The notes beneath the pieces were generated by a model. The model was given only the letters and a program-made list of their open reading frames with translations. It ran no database searches and was not told where the DNA came from. The position numbers and the translations under genes are program-made. DNA of 64,000 nt from Allium sativum (lineage: Eukaryota > Streptophyta > Magnoliopsida > Asparagales > Amaryllidaceae). Location: positions 32,601,159 through 32,665,158 of the forward strand of contig CM060909.1 in the NCBI GenBank assembly GCA_030737875.1, given 5' to 3'. Position 1 is the first letter of the stretch. Each line of letters starts with the position of its first letter. Below, piece by piece: positions 22,620 through 32,927 of this stretch.

Positions 22620-22860
22620 ATGTAGCGTAGAATAAAAATGAGATTTTTATTATATATAACATCGTATGAAGAAAGTAAGGATTTTTATTTTATGAAAAGA
22701 TAGAACTTTTATCGTAGCAAAGAGATGATTTTTACCTTAGGAAAGGCTTTGATTTTTAGAAAAGAAAAATATAATTTTTATATTAGAGAAAGGATAAAAA
22801 TATAATTTTTATATTAGAGAAATGAAAACAAAAATTCGATTTTTATATATGTAGTGACTA
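22620..22860 (+). repeat. AAAAAT/ATTTTT palindrome array, GL2 copy B
   Basis: Repeated ATTTTTAT- and AAAAATATAATTTTTATATT-type units, just downstream of the leader donor. The homologous but longer arrays in the other GL2 LTRs are at 48109-48620 and 55367-55890. Confidence 0.7.
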
Positions 22861-23710
22861 CGGGCAGTGAAATTGACAAAAGGCGAGCACGACGAAGATT
22901 TCTACATATGAGGAGTCGTGGCGTTGGTTTAGCTAGTTGGTGAGAACTTCTCACTTTTAATTTTTATTTCTAGTTAAACTATATACTAGGATACAGACGG
23001 TGTTTAGTAGCACCTGACATCCGTCGTCCACAGACCATGGACGGCTTGTATGCTTGTTTATTTGATTTTGATATGTAGTTGATTGTGTGATGTGATGTGA
23101 AAGGAAATAAAATATTCATATAGTTAAAAATAGAATTTTTAACGTGTATATGAAATGAAATAAACTAATATAAACAAATCGGATGATTTGTTTATATACA
23201 CACATTGGACAGATATTGATTGGGACGATGAATTCTACACATCGCCCAACTGCACAAATAAAATCTATGTTTGATTGTTTGAAACCCCATACGGGTATTG
23301 GGATGATATATGACATACACGAATCCCAATAATTAGTTATATGTCGATCGATTGATTGACAGACTATTATAAGCGTTAAATATTTATATTTGATGTTTAT
23401 ACAGTGTAGAATGCACTTTGGATGATGGTAGATTATTTGTCATTGTCGATGTATACATGCGCTGTATGTAAATCCATAGAAGTAAAATCTATGGTAATTG
23501 ATTAGGCCTCATTCCAGTTTTGAAAAGGAAATATTTGACTAGAATATTTGAAAAGAAATATTTGAACTAGAATATTTGAAAATAGAAATATATGAAGCCG
23601 TGTTGATTAGATTAACGCCATTTTGAAGTAAACGATATTTATATCGATTTTATTCATTTTTATAATGAGTATAGAAAAGGAAGTGATTTCAAATTCTGAT
23701 ATTTTGAAAA

Positions 23711-23990
23711 GAATTGAATTCGAATTAAAATTGAATAGAATTGAATTCGAATTAAAATCGAATAGAATTGAATTCGAATAGAATTGAATTCGAATAGAAT
23801 TGAATTCGAATTAAAATCAAATAGAACTGAATTCGAATTAAAATTGAATAGAATTGAATTAGAATTAAAATTGAATAGAATTGAAATGAATTCGAATTGA
23901 ATTGAAATTGAATAGAAATCGATTTGAAATAAATTCAAAATCGAATAGAAATTGAATCGAATTGAAAACGAACTGAAATTGAATTAAAAA
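23711..23990 (+). repeat. GAATTGAATTCGAATTAAAAT minisatellite in GL2 copy B
   Basis: About ten degenerate units of 20-30 bp built from GAATTGAATTCGAATTAAAAT and AATAGAATTGAATTC. A related, less regular block is at 929-1130 in copy A. The GL2 element at 43793-57288 lacks the expansion. The minus ORF at 23660-23938 is this repeat translated. Confidence 0.85.
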
Positions 23991-25453
23991 TCGAATTGAA
24001 TTAAAATCAATTTGAAATGAATTTAAAACGAATTTATGGGGAAAAATTCAATTTTGATTTGAATTTGAGACGGAAGTTGAAATCGTTTTGAAAACAAATT
24101 TAAAACGATTTATAAAATTCGTTTCGAAAGGAAATCGATGAAGTGTATATATTATATATATTTTATATATAATATAATGGCCTGAATAGAACGCGTCGCG
24201 CCGCGGCAGTTCGTGAATTTCGACCATTGACTTCGAATGGATATTGCGGGAGATCCGACCGTCGGATTCTCCTAAAACCGAAACTGTTTGGTTCGTATCG
24301 AAAAGAGCTTTCTAATGAATATTAGGGATTTGAAATCTAACGGTTGGATTCGGAATTATGTCCAAATAAAATCTGGAAAAGGTCGCTGTAAGTGCAGTTC
24401 GATGGCCGTTGATGGAAATCGACTGTACGGGCCTTGATAAAATTATTAAAAATATCAATAATTTGTGTAAAATCATTAGAAATGATTTGTGAAGAATTAG
24501 GATGAAAAACTCCATATTTGAAAAGATAAAAATAGATTTTTATCGAAATGAACTAGTTTTGAACTAGAATAATAATTTATTTATTTTTAAAATAAATAAA
24601 TTGGATTTGAAATGGTTTTGAAAATAACCAGAATTTCCAATAATTGCATTGGAATGGATTTGAATCGAAATTGTCTTCGGAATATTTCGATGTTGGATTT
24701 CGTGATTATACAGATATTGTTATGAAAATTTGAAAGATATATATATCGTTATTTCCAATACGATATTTGTTAGTCACAGAATTTGATATTGAATATAAGC
24801 TGATATATTTTCTATTCAGAGCCTTGTATTTAATATCAAATGTGATTTGGGTTTATCGTGAATAGTGTTTTAAAATAACACTTGTTCTTTAACCCGATAA
24901 TTAATGGAATGTGATTTTGGGTTTACCGTGAGCTGTGTTTTTAAATGACACTGATTCTTTAACCCAGTTAAAGATTAAAACTAAGTGGAGTTTTAATGAA
25001 TCTTTAATTATATTGAAAAGATTGAGAATGGAGTATCACCAGTTTTACTCCAGGCGATAGTTAAATATTCAATTAGATTTGAACGTGAAATGGTAATTGA
25101 ATTTACCGATAACACCATGGTGTTAGATATGAAGTATTACCAGTTTTACTTCATGGGATGAATAGGTTAGGATTGGGAAATAAATGATTACTTCGGTGTG
25201 GTTCGCTAATCCCGTCTAGTTTGAATTGATATTCAAAGAAGATTAAAGAATAAATTTGAAGAATTTATCTTTGATAAAATTAATGGGAACCTTTCCCAAA
25301 GTATAAGAATATCTGAATAAAAGAATATTCTGAATTGGAATGAGGCGTATGTTGGGTTTGTGTAACACTTGTTTATTATATACGCGAGTTATTCAGAAAG
25401 ACTGGGTCTATCCCATTCTGAATAACTGATTCGACGTGGTATCGAGAATGAAG

Positions 25454-25458
25454 ATGGT
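25454..25458. repeat. target-site duplication of the Ty3/gypsy element, left
   Basis: ATGGT, repeated at 36380-36384. The unoccupied site is recognisable in GL2 copy A near 15965 (GAAGACGGTGGTCGAAGAC). Confidence 0.93.
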
Positions 25459-25732
25459 TGTAACAACCCGTATTTTAATAACATGATATAGTGTAAATCA
25501 AGGCAGGATTAAATTCTAAAATCTGAATCAAGGGAAACGGATTGTGCCATTGCGTTCGTCTCGGAAAAATACGCGAAATAGAGTCCGAGTTTTCGAAAAA
25601 CGGAGTCCATATGACCAAGTTATGGCCCAATGAAGTTTTCAGAAAATTCCAAGCCCGAAAACAGTTCAAATTCGAATTCAGATTTAAAATACAACCAAGA
25701 CAGAATGGGCGGGAATTTTCCCGCCCCAGGCA

Positions 25733-25864
25733 GGGTCGATACAGGGGTCGACACCAGTGTCGACCCCGCCAATGGGTCGACACCCATGTCGACCCATGGG
25801 TCGACACCCATGTCGACCCATGGGTCGACACCCATGTCGACCCAGGGGTCGACCCCCCGGTCGG
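25733..25864 (+). repeat. GTCGAC minisatellite in the Ty3 5' LTR
   Basis: Tandem units of about 24 bp built on GGGTCGACACCCATGTCGAC, each with two GTCGAC palindromes. The 3' LTR copy (33788-33888) is shorter by about 30 bp and partly rearranged. All six frames stay open, which creates spurious ORFs on both strands. Confidence 0.9.
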
Positions 25865-25985
25865 ACCAGTTTTTCTGGTGCACCGTTTGTGACATGCTGA
25901 GTCTTGCTCCAGAAGTTTCTGACGGGATTTGACGGACCTGATTTGTTTTAGGGTTAATCCTATGGTTTAAACTAACCTAATCACC

Positions 25986-25993
25986 TATAAAAA
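25986..25993 (+). promoter_or_regulatory. TATA box of the Ty3 5' LTR
   Basis: CCTATAAAAAGACCCC, about 530 bp from the LTR start, with the same context at 34010-34017 in the 3' LTR. Transcription would start near 26015. Confidence 0.7.
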
Positions 25994-26375
25994 GACCCCT
26001 AGACCTAGCCTAAACCCTCATTAATCATTCCAACAACTAAACTATGCCAAAATGTTTCTTAATCATGGCCTCCATCTTCTTCATGAAAGCATAAGTGTCT
26101 CAAATCAATCTATGTCATAAAAGAGCCATCTTTCTTAAGTAAAAGACCCATCTTTCTTTGTCATTGGAGTTATTACTTCTTGTTTCAAGGCGTTTAAGTG
26201 GAACTTATTATTTTCTTTGCGGATTTTGCTTGTGGCATCGTCTCAATCTTTATATATATTGATCTAGATCGCATAACCGCTAATTGTAAGCCCTATACTA
26301 CTCTTAGATTCTAACTATGAAGTTAAATGTGACATGTTGCAAGTTGAGTTTGGGCCTAAGTATGATATATGCTTT

Positions 26376-26477
26376 GATCTTATCATGTTATGCATGAATA
26401 TATTCTATGCATGTTTGTAAACCTATGATCTTATCATGTTATGCATGAATATATTCTATGCACGTTTGTAAACCTAT
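26376..26477 (+). repeat. 51-bp tandem duplication in the Ty3 5' LTR
   Basis: Two near-identical units starting GATCTTATCATG and ending GTAAACCTAT. Repeated in the 3' LTR at 34400-34501. Confidence 0.9.
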
Positions 26478-26956
26478 CACCTTGACCTTGTGGGCTAAAA
26501 GCTATAAGCTCTATGTTGAAATGTTGCATTATACAACATGAGAACCCTCATAACCTTTATGATAACTTGCACATAATGTTATATGCGAACTTCTAGCCAC
26601 CATCCTATGTCATTTATAATCATATTTCACCTATTTGCTTAAATTGATATTATGCATGTTTTGAGGCCCATGATGTAATATGCAAGCTTATGAACATATC
26701 TATGCCTCATATGCCACCATGTTTAACTTGTGGCCAACCTTATTACCTTATGCCCTTTTGTCATGTTTTTGCCAAGTTCCCTTTTTTGATCTATGTTAAG
26801 TTATGCGAAACGTACATGCGATGGGAATGCGTTGGGTTGGGTAATATTAATGACATGAAACATGATTTTAAAATATGACATGAACATTGACTTGTGATTA
26901 TGTTTGTAAACATAATGATGGACATGGCACTTAGAAAATATGAATGTGGCCAACTC

Positions 26957-27046
26957 GAGGTTGGGTTGAGTTTGTAGCGTAAATCTACCCGGAACCGACC
27001 GGCTTAACTAGTAGCTACAAACAATAGGACCCAATGTGAGAAGTTG
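26957..27046 (+). promoter_or_regulatory. GC-centred foldback, copy 1 (Ty3 5' LTR)
   Basis: Stem TTTGTAGC/GCTACAAA with GGGT/ACCC outside and centre CCCGGAACCGACCGG (CCGG can pair with CCGG). Followed after 21 bases by a second, diverged copy. In the 3' LTR: 34981-35070. Confidence 0.7.
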
Positions 27047-27067
27047 GTCATGTCGCACTTGAAACCC

Positions 27068-27151
27068 GAGGTTAGACTAAGTTGTGGTGTAAAGCAACCT
27101 GGACCCGCCCGGCTTAACTAGTAACCACAACAAGGTCTAATGTGAGAGGTT
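27068..27151 (+). promoter_or_regulatory. GC-centred foldback, copy 2 (Ty3 5' LTR)
   Basis: Stem TTGTGGT/ACCACAA with AGAC/GTCT outside and centre CCTGGACCCGCCCGG. In the 3' LTR: 35092-35175. The stems differ from copy 1 but still pair. Confidence 0.7.
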
Positions 27152-27935
27152 GGGTGCATTAAATTAATTAATGCCACATAGTAAGGTTAAGTCATGGACC
27201 ACTTGAATACTTAACCAATTAAACATGATGGGTTGACGCGGTTAAGTCATGAACCTTGGGTACACTTAACCAACTTGATACTTGATTGGGTAGGGTTAAC
27301 CACATTTAACCCACTAGAAACCCTAGTTACGTGGTCCTTTTCACCAGTAACCCTCTTGATTGTATCATGATACCCTAGGGACTAGGCTAGGGTGGGGCAC
27401 GATTACTGGGCTGACATGTAAGCGACCAAAACGACGGCTGAGTAGGTGCGCCAGTGTAGGTTCAGGCGGACCATGGTCGTGCACATGGTCCGGAGTTGAA
27501 AAAGCAGACACGGGCACCTGTAGGTTTAGACTGTGCGTGCTTGATTTGTTTCCGTGTTTGGCACCCTAGGGCTTGATACACCTTAGGGTGGACCTAGCAT
27601 AGTTTGACTACACTTCGTGATTGGGCCGTATGACACCGACACTTGACGAGTTAGGCTTTTAGGGAGCCGATCGACTAGACCGTATAGTTGGAACTCGATT
27701 TAGGTCATCTCATGGGTTTGGTCCAGCTTTGGGCCCAGGAACCATTTCTTGTTTATACTTGACATGGATTGGAATACTAGTACACACCTGGTGCAACTTA
27801 ACCTTGTATATGCGATGCCACACTTGATTTATCTTGTTGACTTTTCACCATGCCAGTTATCACCTTACATCTCATCTCTGTTTTACATGTTCAGTTAACT
27901 TTATTAGTTTTTATACTAATAGTAGATAGGACTTA

Positions 27936-27953
27936 CCAGTCTTTTGACTGACC
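27936..27953 (+). promoter_or_regulatory. CAGTC/GACTG hairpin (Ty3 5' LTR)
   Basis: CCAGTC-TTTT-GACTGACC, followed 53 bases later by a C tract and TTTGCAG. The same module is in all GL families. In the 3' LTR (35960-35977) the arm reads GACCG, which breaks one pair. Confidence 0.5.
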
Positions 27954-27981
27954 CGTCTTCTTTCCCCTCTTTTCTTCCGTT

Positions 27982-28006
27982 CCCCCCCCCCCCCCCAAGT
28001 TTGCAG
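27982..28006 (+). promoter_or_regulatory. poly-C tract and splice-acceptor-like TTTGCAG (Ty3 5' LTR)
   Basis: Fifteen C residues, then AAGTTTGCAG|GG. The 3' LTR has a similar C tract at about 36007-36022 followed by AGGTTTGCAG. It could act as a 3' splice site in the leader; no donor was identified. Confidence 0.35.
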
Positions 28007-28354
28007 GGTGTGAACACTGTTACCTAGCTGGATCTTTAGCTGCTTTTCTGGATAGCTCACGTACGGTTTGAGCATGCTATGGCCTTATGCTACTTTGGGG
28101 ATAGTTACTTTATGTTTCTTTTTCAGTTTTCAGTTTATGTTCTAGACTTTGTTTTATGGGAAAAATAATGACCAAATACTTTGATGTAACTTGACTATGG
28201 TTTTGAAATTCTAGTTTTATCCGCTGCTTTATTTACTCTGTTTTTACTTGTATGTTCTATTTTGTGATATCTGCATGCATGTTTACCTTGTTTAACGCCC
28301 CTCCAAAGCTAGTGTCCTTGCAAGAGTGGCACTGGTGGAGGTGGGGTGTTACAT

Positions 28355-28366
28355 TTGGTATTAGAG
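28355..28366 (+). promoter_or_regulatory. primer-binding site of the Ty3 element
   Basis: TTGGTATTAGAGC begins one base after the LTR. It matches the initiator tRNA-Met site TGGTATCAGAGC with one C-to-T change. Confidence 0.9.
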
Positions 28367-28550
28367 CATAAGGTTTACAAGATTTGAGCAAAAAGATTTT
28401 TAAAACTTACCTTTTTGAAGAACTATTTTCAAAACCAACTAAGTATTTTCCAAGAAAAGTCTAGTTTATTTTAAAAGGCTATTCCCCAAAAGCCATTAGC
28501 ACTATCCTTCGTTTCATCGTTCTGAATCTATCTTTTTTTTCTTTTTCAGT

Positions 28551-29515
28551 ATGGCCGATCTTAACCTTCCCGAGGGAGTGACCATTCCCGGATGGTTCCG
28601 GAGGTACTTGGAAGCTAGGGCCAACAATGTGGGCCCAACAACCACCCCCACCGTAACTGAGGTTCCTCCTCCTCCTCCTCAGAATTCACAAGCAGATTTC
28701 GCTAAGGTTTGCAAAGACTTTAAGGCGATGGGTGGAAAGAATTTCATTGGAACGGAGACTTTTGTGGAGGCGAGAAATTGGTTAAAAGAAACTGAAGATC
28801 TTTTCGCTATCTTTGATGTGGAAGACCATAGAAAGGTTTTATTGGCAGCCTGGTTATTAAAAGAAGAAGCTGCTTATTGGTGGGAGGTCACCAATGCTGC
28901 TAGACCTATAGAGACTTCGGCCGACTTTAGGACGAGATTTGGGCTTAAGTTCCTATCATCGGCTGAGGCGAATCTGCAATTGGAGAAGTTCATATCTTTG
29001 AAGCAAGGGGACATGACAGTGAGGGAGTATGTAAATAAGTTTAACCAGCTCGCTCGATTCGGTTTGGACATGGTTAATACTCCCCAGAAGAAGGCTTTAC
29101 GCTTTGCACGAGGGTTGAATGAGCCATTACAAGGTTTAGCCCTATCTCATATACCCATGGGGGCCACTTTTGAAGGCCTAGTAGACATGGCATTGCTTCA
29201 AGGAGACGATAAGAATGGCAGAAGGAAGTCAAGACTAATGAGACTCAAACCAAGAAGACATACTCTAAGTGGGGAGGAAATCAGAGCAATCAGAACAACA
29301 AGAACAACAAGGGCAACAAGGGCAAGGCAAAGGACCCAAGAAAATGCAACTTCCGTGGGATTGTTGGGCACATAGCTAAGGATTGCAGAAAGAAGAAGAG
29401 GAAGCGGGGCGAATGCTTTCATTGTGGAGAGACTGGACACTTTAGCAAGGATTGCCCCAAGAAGCAAGGACAAGGGCAATGGCAGAATCAGCGTGCAGGA
29501 CCTTCCGGAGGGCAA
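28551..29515 (+). pseudogene. gag: gag of the Ty3/gypsy element, frameshifted
   Basis: The structural capsid and nucleocapsid protein, which packages the RNA. ATG at 28551 (MADLNLPEGVTIPGWF...) is the first in-frame start after the PBS. Residues about 60-220 carry the retrotransposon gag fold signature, including AAWLLKEEAAYWW and the LKQGDMTVREYVNKF segment. Near 29220 the frame shifts by one base: downstream, frame 2 continues with a basic, Asn/Lys-rich linker and two zinc knuckles (about 29350-29460). The first reads CNFRGIVGHIAKDC and has Arg where CCHC needs its second Cys. The second, CFHCGETGHFSKDC, is intact. As is usual in Tekay-type elements, gag would run straight into protease. 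The shift looks like an indel; no slippery heptamer is evident. Not functional as it stands. Confidence 0.93.
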
Positions 29516-30060
29516 GTGCATGCTCTCAACACTGCTCCTGTTCAGGACCGAGGTAGTATTTCTGTAGAAAGTCTTGTTTATATTTCTGACTTTCCTGTTC
29601 GCACTTTATTTGATTCTGGCGCATCGCATACCTTTATTTCTTCTGACATTGTTGAAAGTTTTCACCTAAGTACTAGTCTAGTTGAGGATCCCGTCAGTGT
29701 TTCAAATCCAATTGGGGGTTCCGCCCATCTATCTATGATTTGTGTGGATTTGAAGATTTCTATCTTGACCGTAGAATTCACGTGTAATGCTTATGTTCTC
29801 GGGTTCACGGGATACGGGTTGATTTTGGGCATGGATTGGTTGTCCAGTTATGGAGCCATTCTCGATTGTGAGCATAGGGTGGTGAGGCTCATGACTCGCC
29901 TCGGCAATACCCTAGAAATTTCTTGTAACCCTAGAGGTCCCGTCATGTTATGTTATCTTGAATCTCTTGACTCGTCCATCGATGATCTGCAATCTGTAAG
30001 GGTGGTTCGAGACTATCCTAATGTCTTTGAAGAAGTTAAGGGGTTACCCCCTAAACGAGA
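29516..30060 (+). pseudogene. pol: aspartic protease region of Ty3 pol
   Basis: Cleaves the polyprotein. The open frame following the zinc knuckles carries the catalytic DSGA motif at 29612-29623 in the context FDSGASHTFIS, and the downstream GYGLILGMDWL segment expected for the retropepsin fold about 80 residues later. The frame runs on into the pre-RT linker ([14 protein letters not shown]) and is then lost: near 30057-30066 a one-base shift moves the RT into another frame, and this frame stops at 30086-30088. Length and motif order are normal for Tekay/Del. The catalytic residues are intact, so the damage is confined to the frame. Confidence 0.92.
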
Positions 30061-30960
30061 GAGATTTCCGCATTTATCTTGTCGATAATGCCAAGCCAGT
30101 ATCATTGCCCGTTAGGCACATGGCCCCACGTGAGAGAAGGGAGCTCAGTAAGCAAATCAAGGAGTTGCTTGAGAAGAATTTTATTAGGCGAAGCATTTCT
30201 GAATGGGGTGCTCCTGTGGTATTCGCTACTAAGGCCGATGGTTCGCTTCGTCTATGTGCTGATTATCGAGAGTTGAACAAGCTGACAAAGAAGAATAGGC
30301 ACCCGTTACCGAGGATCGATGATCTCTTTGACCAACTCGTTGGTGCTTCTGTTTTCTCTTAACTCGATCTAGCCACCGGATTCCATCAGCTCAGAGTGGT
30401 TGAGGATAGTATTGATAAAACTGCGTTTAGGACTCCATATGGATTCTTTGAATGGCTTGTCATGCCATTCGGTTTGACTAATGCACCCGCCTACTTCGTA
30501 GATTTGATGAGTAGGGTGTTCAGGGAGTTCCTTAACAAGTTCGTGGTTGTCTTCGTGGATGATATTCTGATCTTCTCAAAGGATGAGGAAGAGCATGCCA
30601 GACATCTCAAGGAAGTGATGGATACGCTTAGAGCGCATCAGTTGAAAGCCAAGTTCTCCAAATGTCATTTCTGGAGAAGGGGAGTTCAGTTTCTTGGACA
30701 TATGGTTTCTAAGCAAGGCATGGCGGTGGATCCCTCGAAAGTGGTTGTGGTTCAAGATTGGAAAACTCCTAGGAATGCAACCGAAGTAAGAAGCTTTCTC
30801 GGTCTGGCGGGCTACTATAGGAAGTTCATCAGAGACTTCGCTAAGATTTCGGCCCCTCTTACTAAATTGACGAAGAATAACTTAGTCTTTGCATGGGACT
30901 TGGAGTGTGAGCTTGCTTTTCAAAGGCTCAAGAGAGCCCTTACCACAGCTCCAGTTTTGG
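30061..30960 (+). pseudogene. pol: reverse transcriptase domain of Ty3 pol
   Basis: Copies the RNA into DNA. Reads in frame 0 from about 30061: the [15 protein letters not shown] segment, the [12 protein letters not shown] motif and [12 protein letters not shown], then an in-frame TAA at 30360-30362 in place of the usual Lys of the FSK-LDL motif. It continues with [12 protein letters not shown] and [10 protein letters not shown], and the catalytic box FVDD at 30552-30563. Beyond are LGHMVS and the [12 protein letters not shown] connection motif, all typical of Ty3/gypsy. Only the stop and the upstream frameshift disable it; the catalytic Asp pair is intact. Confidence 0.95.
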
Positions 30961-31330
30961 CATTACCCGATAGTGGTAAGATGTTTACCGTGTACACAGA
31001 TGCATGTGGCACGGGGTTAGGTGCTGTTCTAATGCAAGAGGGAAGAGTGATATGTTATGGGGGTAGGCAACTTAAAGTTCATGAGACGAACTATCCCACT
31101 CATGATTTGGAGTTAGCGGAGATCGTCTTTGCACTCAAATCCTGGCGCCACTATCTTCTAGGCGAAAGGTTTGAGTTTTATACTGATCACAAGTCACTCA
31201 AGTACCTCTTCTCGCAGAAAGATCTGAATCTAAGGCAGCAAAGGTGGATGGAATTCTTGGCATCATATGACTTCGAGATAGCTTACACCCCTGGCAAGGG
31301 TAATGTTGTGGCAGATGCACTAAGCAGAAG
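30961..31330 (+). pseudogene. pol: RNase H domain of Ty3 pol
   Basis: Degrades the RNA strand of the hybrid during cDNA synthesis. In the same frame as RT. Visible: [16 protein letters not shown] with its first catalytic Asp at 30999-31001, [19 protein letters not shown] with the Glu, [12 protein letters not shown] with a further Asp, and the closing [15 protein letters not shown]. The domain itself is uninterrupted and of normal length. It cannot be made as part of a full polyprotein because of lesions upstream and downstream. Confidence 0.94.
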
Positions 31331-32699
31331 GAGGTTGACTTTGAGTCCCTTGTTTATTGAGATGAAGAACTTAGAGTTCTTCTCAAACTTTGATTTCACG
31401 ATGACTGTTGAGTCGATGACGGGGTCATTAGCATCGCTTGAGCTTAGACCCACACTTCTTGATCAAGTTGGGGCTTCGCAGAAGGAAGATCCACAGATAG
31501 TCGAAGTCATGGACAAGTTGATTCGTGGTGAGACGTCTAGTCACCTTACTAGATATACTATTGATGACAAGGGTTGGCTAAGGCGTGATGGAAGGTTATG
31601 CGTTCCACAAGTAGGAGGCTTGGTGCATAAAGTTCTTGAAGAAGCACATCACTCGAAGATGACTATACACCCGGGAGGAGATAAGATGTATAGAGATATG
31701 AAGCACATTTTCTTTTGGGCCGGAATGAAGAAAGATGTGGCAGAGTATGTTTCAAAGTGCATGGTGTGCCAACAAGTGAAAGCCGAGTCAAAGAAACCAG
31801 GTGGGATATCACATCCATTGGAGGTCCCGCAATGGAAGTGGGAGAGTATTTCTACGGATTTTGTTGATGGATTGCCTAAGTCAAGAAAAGGGAACACGAG
31901 CATATGGGTCATAGTTGACAGACTTACGAAGAGTGCTCACTTCATTCCAGTAAAGGCCAAGAGGACCGCATCATGGCTAGCATCTATTTATCTTCGAGAG
32001 ATAGTGCGGTTGCATGGAGTTCCTTCTAGCATAGTTAGCGATCGTGACCCAATTTTCACTAGCCAGTTCTGGAATAGCCTGCAAGAAGCGATGGGTACGT
32101 GATTGAATCTGAGTACAGCCTATCACCCCCAGACGGATGGCCAAACCGAAAGGGTGAATAGAATGCTAGAAGATCTTTTGAGGCTTTGTGTTCTTGACTT
32201 TGGTGGTACTTGGGAAGACCACCTTCCTCTTGTTGAGTTTGCTTATAATAATAGCTATCAAGCCAGCATAGGAATGGCACCATTTGAAGCTTTGTATGGG
32301 AGGCCGTGTAGGTCACCATCTTGCTGGTGGGAGACAACAGATAGGCTTATACTTGGGCCCGATATGATAAGGGACACATCCGAGAAAGTTGAATTGGTGA
32401 GAAGACGGATGAAAGCGGCCCAAGGTAGACAGAAATCCTATGCTGACAAGCGAAGGGCAGATTTGGAATTCGAAGTGGGAGACATGGTTTTCGTGAAGGT
32501 TTCTCCTTTGCGTAATGTGGTACGTTTTGGAGCAGTTGGGAAGCTGGAACCAAGGTTCGTAGGACCCTTCCCTATCATAGAGAGAATTGGAAAGATGGCC
32601 TATAAGGTGAATTTTCCCGAGAAGCTAGCCGGAGTGCATAATGTCTTTCATGTCTCGCATCTCCGAAAGTGCCTGCATGAGTCCGCTGAGGTGGTTTAA
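31331..32699 (+). pseudogene. pol: integrase of Ty3 pol, two in-frame stops
   Basis: Inserts the cDNA into the genome. The N-terminal zinc-binding region has [19 protein letters not shown] and [10 protein letters not shown]. The catalytic core has Asp at 31857-31859 (STDFVDGLP), Asp at 32040-32042 (SDRDPIF) and Glu at 32148-32150 (GQTERVNR), so all three DDE residues are present. A TGA at 32100-32102 lies between the second and third, where relatives have an Arg codon (CGA); a C-to-T change fits. The C-terminal part includes FVKVSPLRNVVRFG and RFVGPFPIIERIG (GPY/F-like). A TAA at 32697-32699 ends the frame just before the chromodomain tail. Confidence 0.94.
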
Positions 32700-32927
32700 C
32701 CAAGCATTCTTGAAGACGTGGAAGTAGAGAAAGAGGCAACCTTGAGAAGAGCTATGATTCGTATCTTGGGAACAGAGATCAAGAAGCTAAGGAATCGAGA
32801 AGTCAAATAGGTGAAAGTTCAGTGGAGTGAAGCCGACGAAGATGCAACTTGGGAAACCGAGGAGAAGATGCGTGGGCTTTATCCATTCCTTTTTGAGGGT
32901 ACATTCTCATTCTCCTTTCCTAATTAG
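32700..32927 (+). pseudogene. C-terminal chromodomain-like tail of Ty3 integrase
   Basis: The same frame continues past the TAA at 32697 with SILEDVEVEKEATLRRAM, then a TAG at 32808-32810, then VKVQWSEADEDATWETEEKM and a stop at 32925-32927. The W-S-E...T-W-E-T-E pattern is that of the chromodomain of Tekay/Del-type chromoviruses, thought to bias integration towards heterochromatin. The two stops can be explained by C-to-T changes in Gln codons (CAA, CAG). Short and degenerate, but position and pattern make the call fairly safe. Confidence 0.8.

Larger units (their letters stand above)
25459..28353 (+). repeat. Ty3/gypsy 5' LTR (2895 bp)
   Basis: Starts TGTAACAACCCG, ends GGGGTGTTACA. Contains the GTCGAC minisatellite (25733-25864), a TATA box (25986-25993), a 51-bp tandem duplication (26376-26477), two GC-centred foldbacks (26957-27151), the CAGTC hairpin (27936-27953) and a 15-C tract followed by TTTGCAG (27982-28006). 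No gene lies here; the ORFs at 25475-25932, 26690-26878 and 27360-27569 follow repeats or chance frames. Confidence 0.95.

Noticed and set aside
25475..25932. Overlapping ORFs on both strands with repeated STHGSTPM or WVDMGVDP segments
   Set aside because: They are translations of the GTCGAC minisatellite, whose units leave all frames open; same for 33530-33956.
29216..29226. Programmed frameshift between gag and pol
   Set aside because: No slippery heptamer or adjacent pseudoknot is evident, and a second frameshift and four stops show general decay.
29198..29521. 107-aa minus-strand ORF with a hydrophobic pattern
   Set aside because: Antisense of the gag linker and zinc-knuckle region; no independent support.
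30079..30276. Plus-strand ORF of 65 aa within the RT region
   Set aside because: Out-of-frame shadow of the RT reading frame, which carries all recognised motifs.
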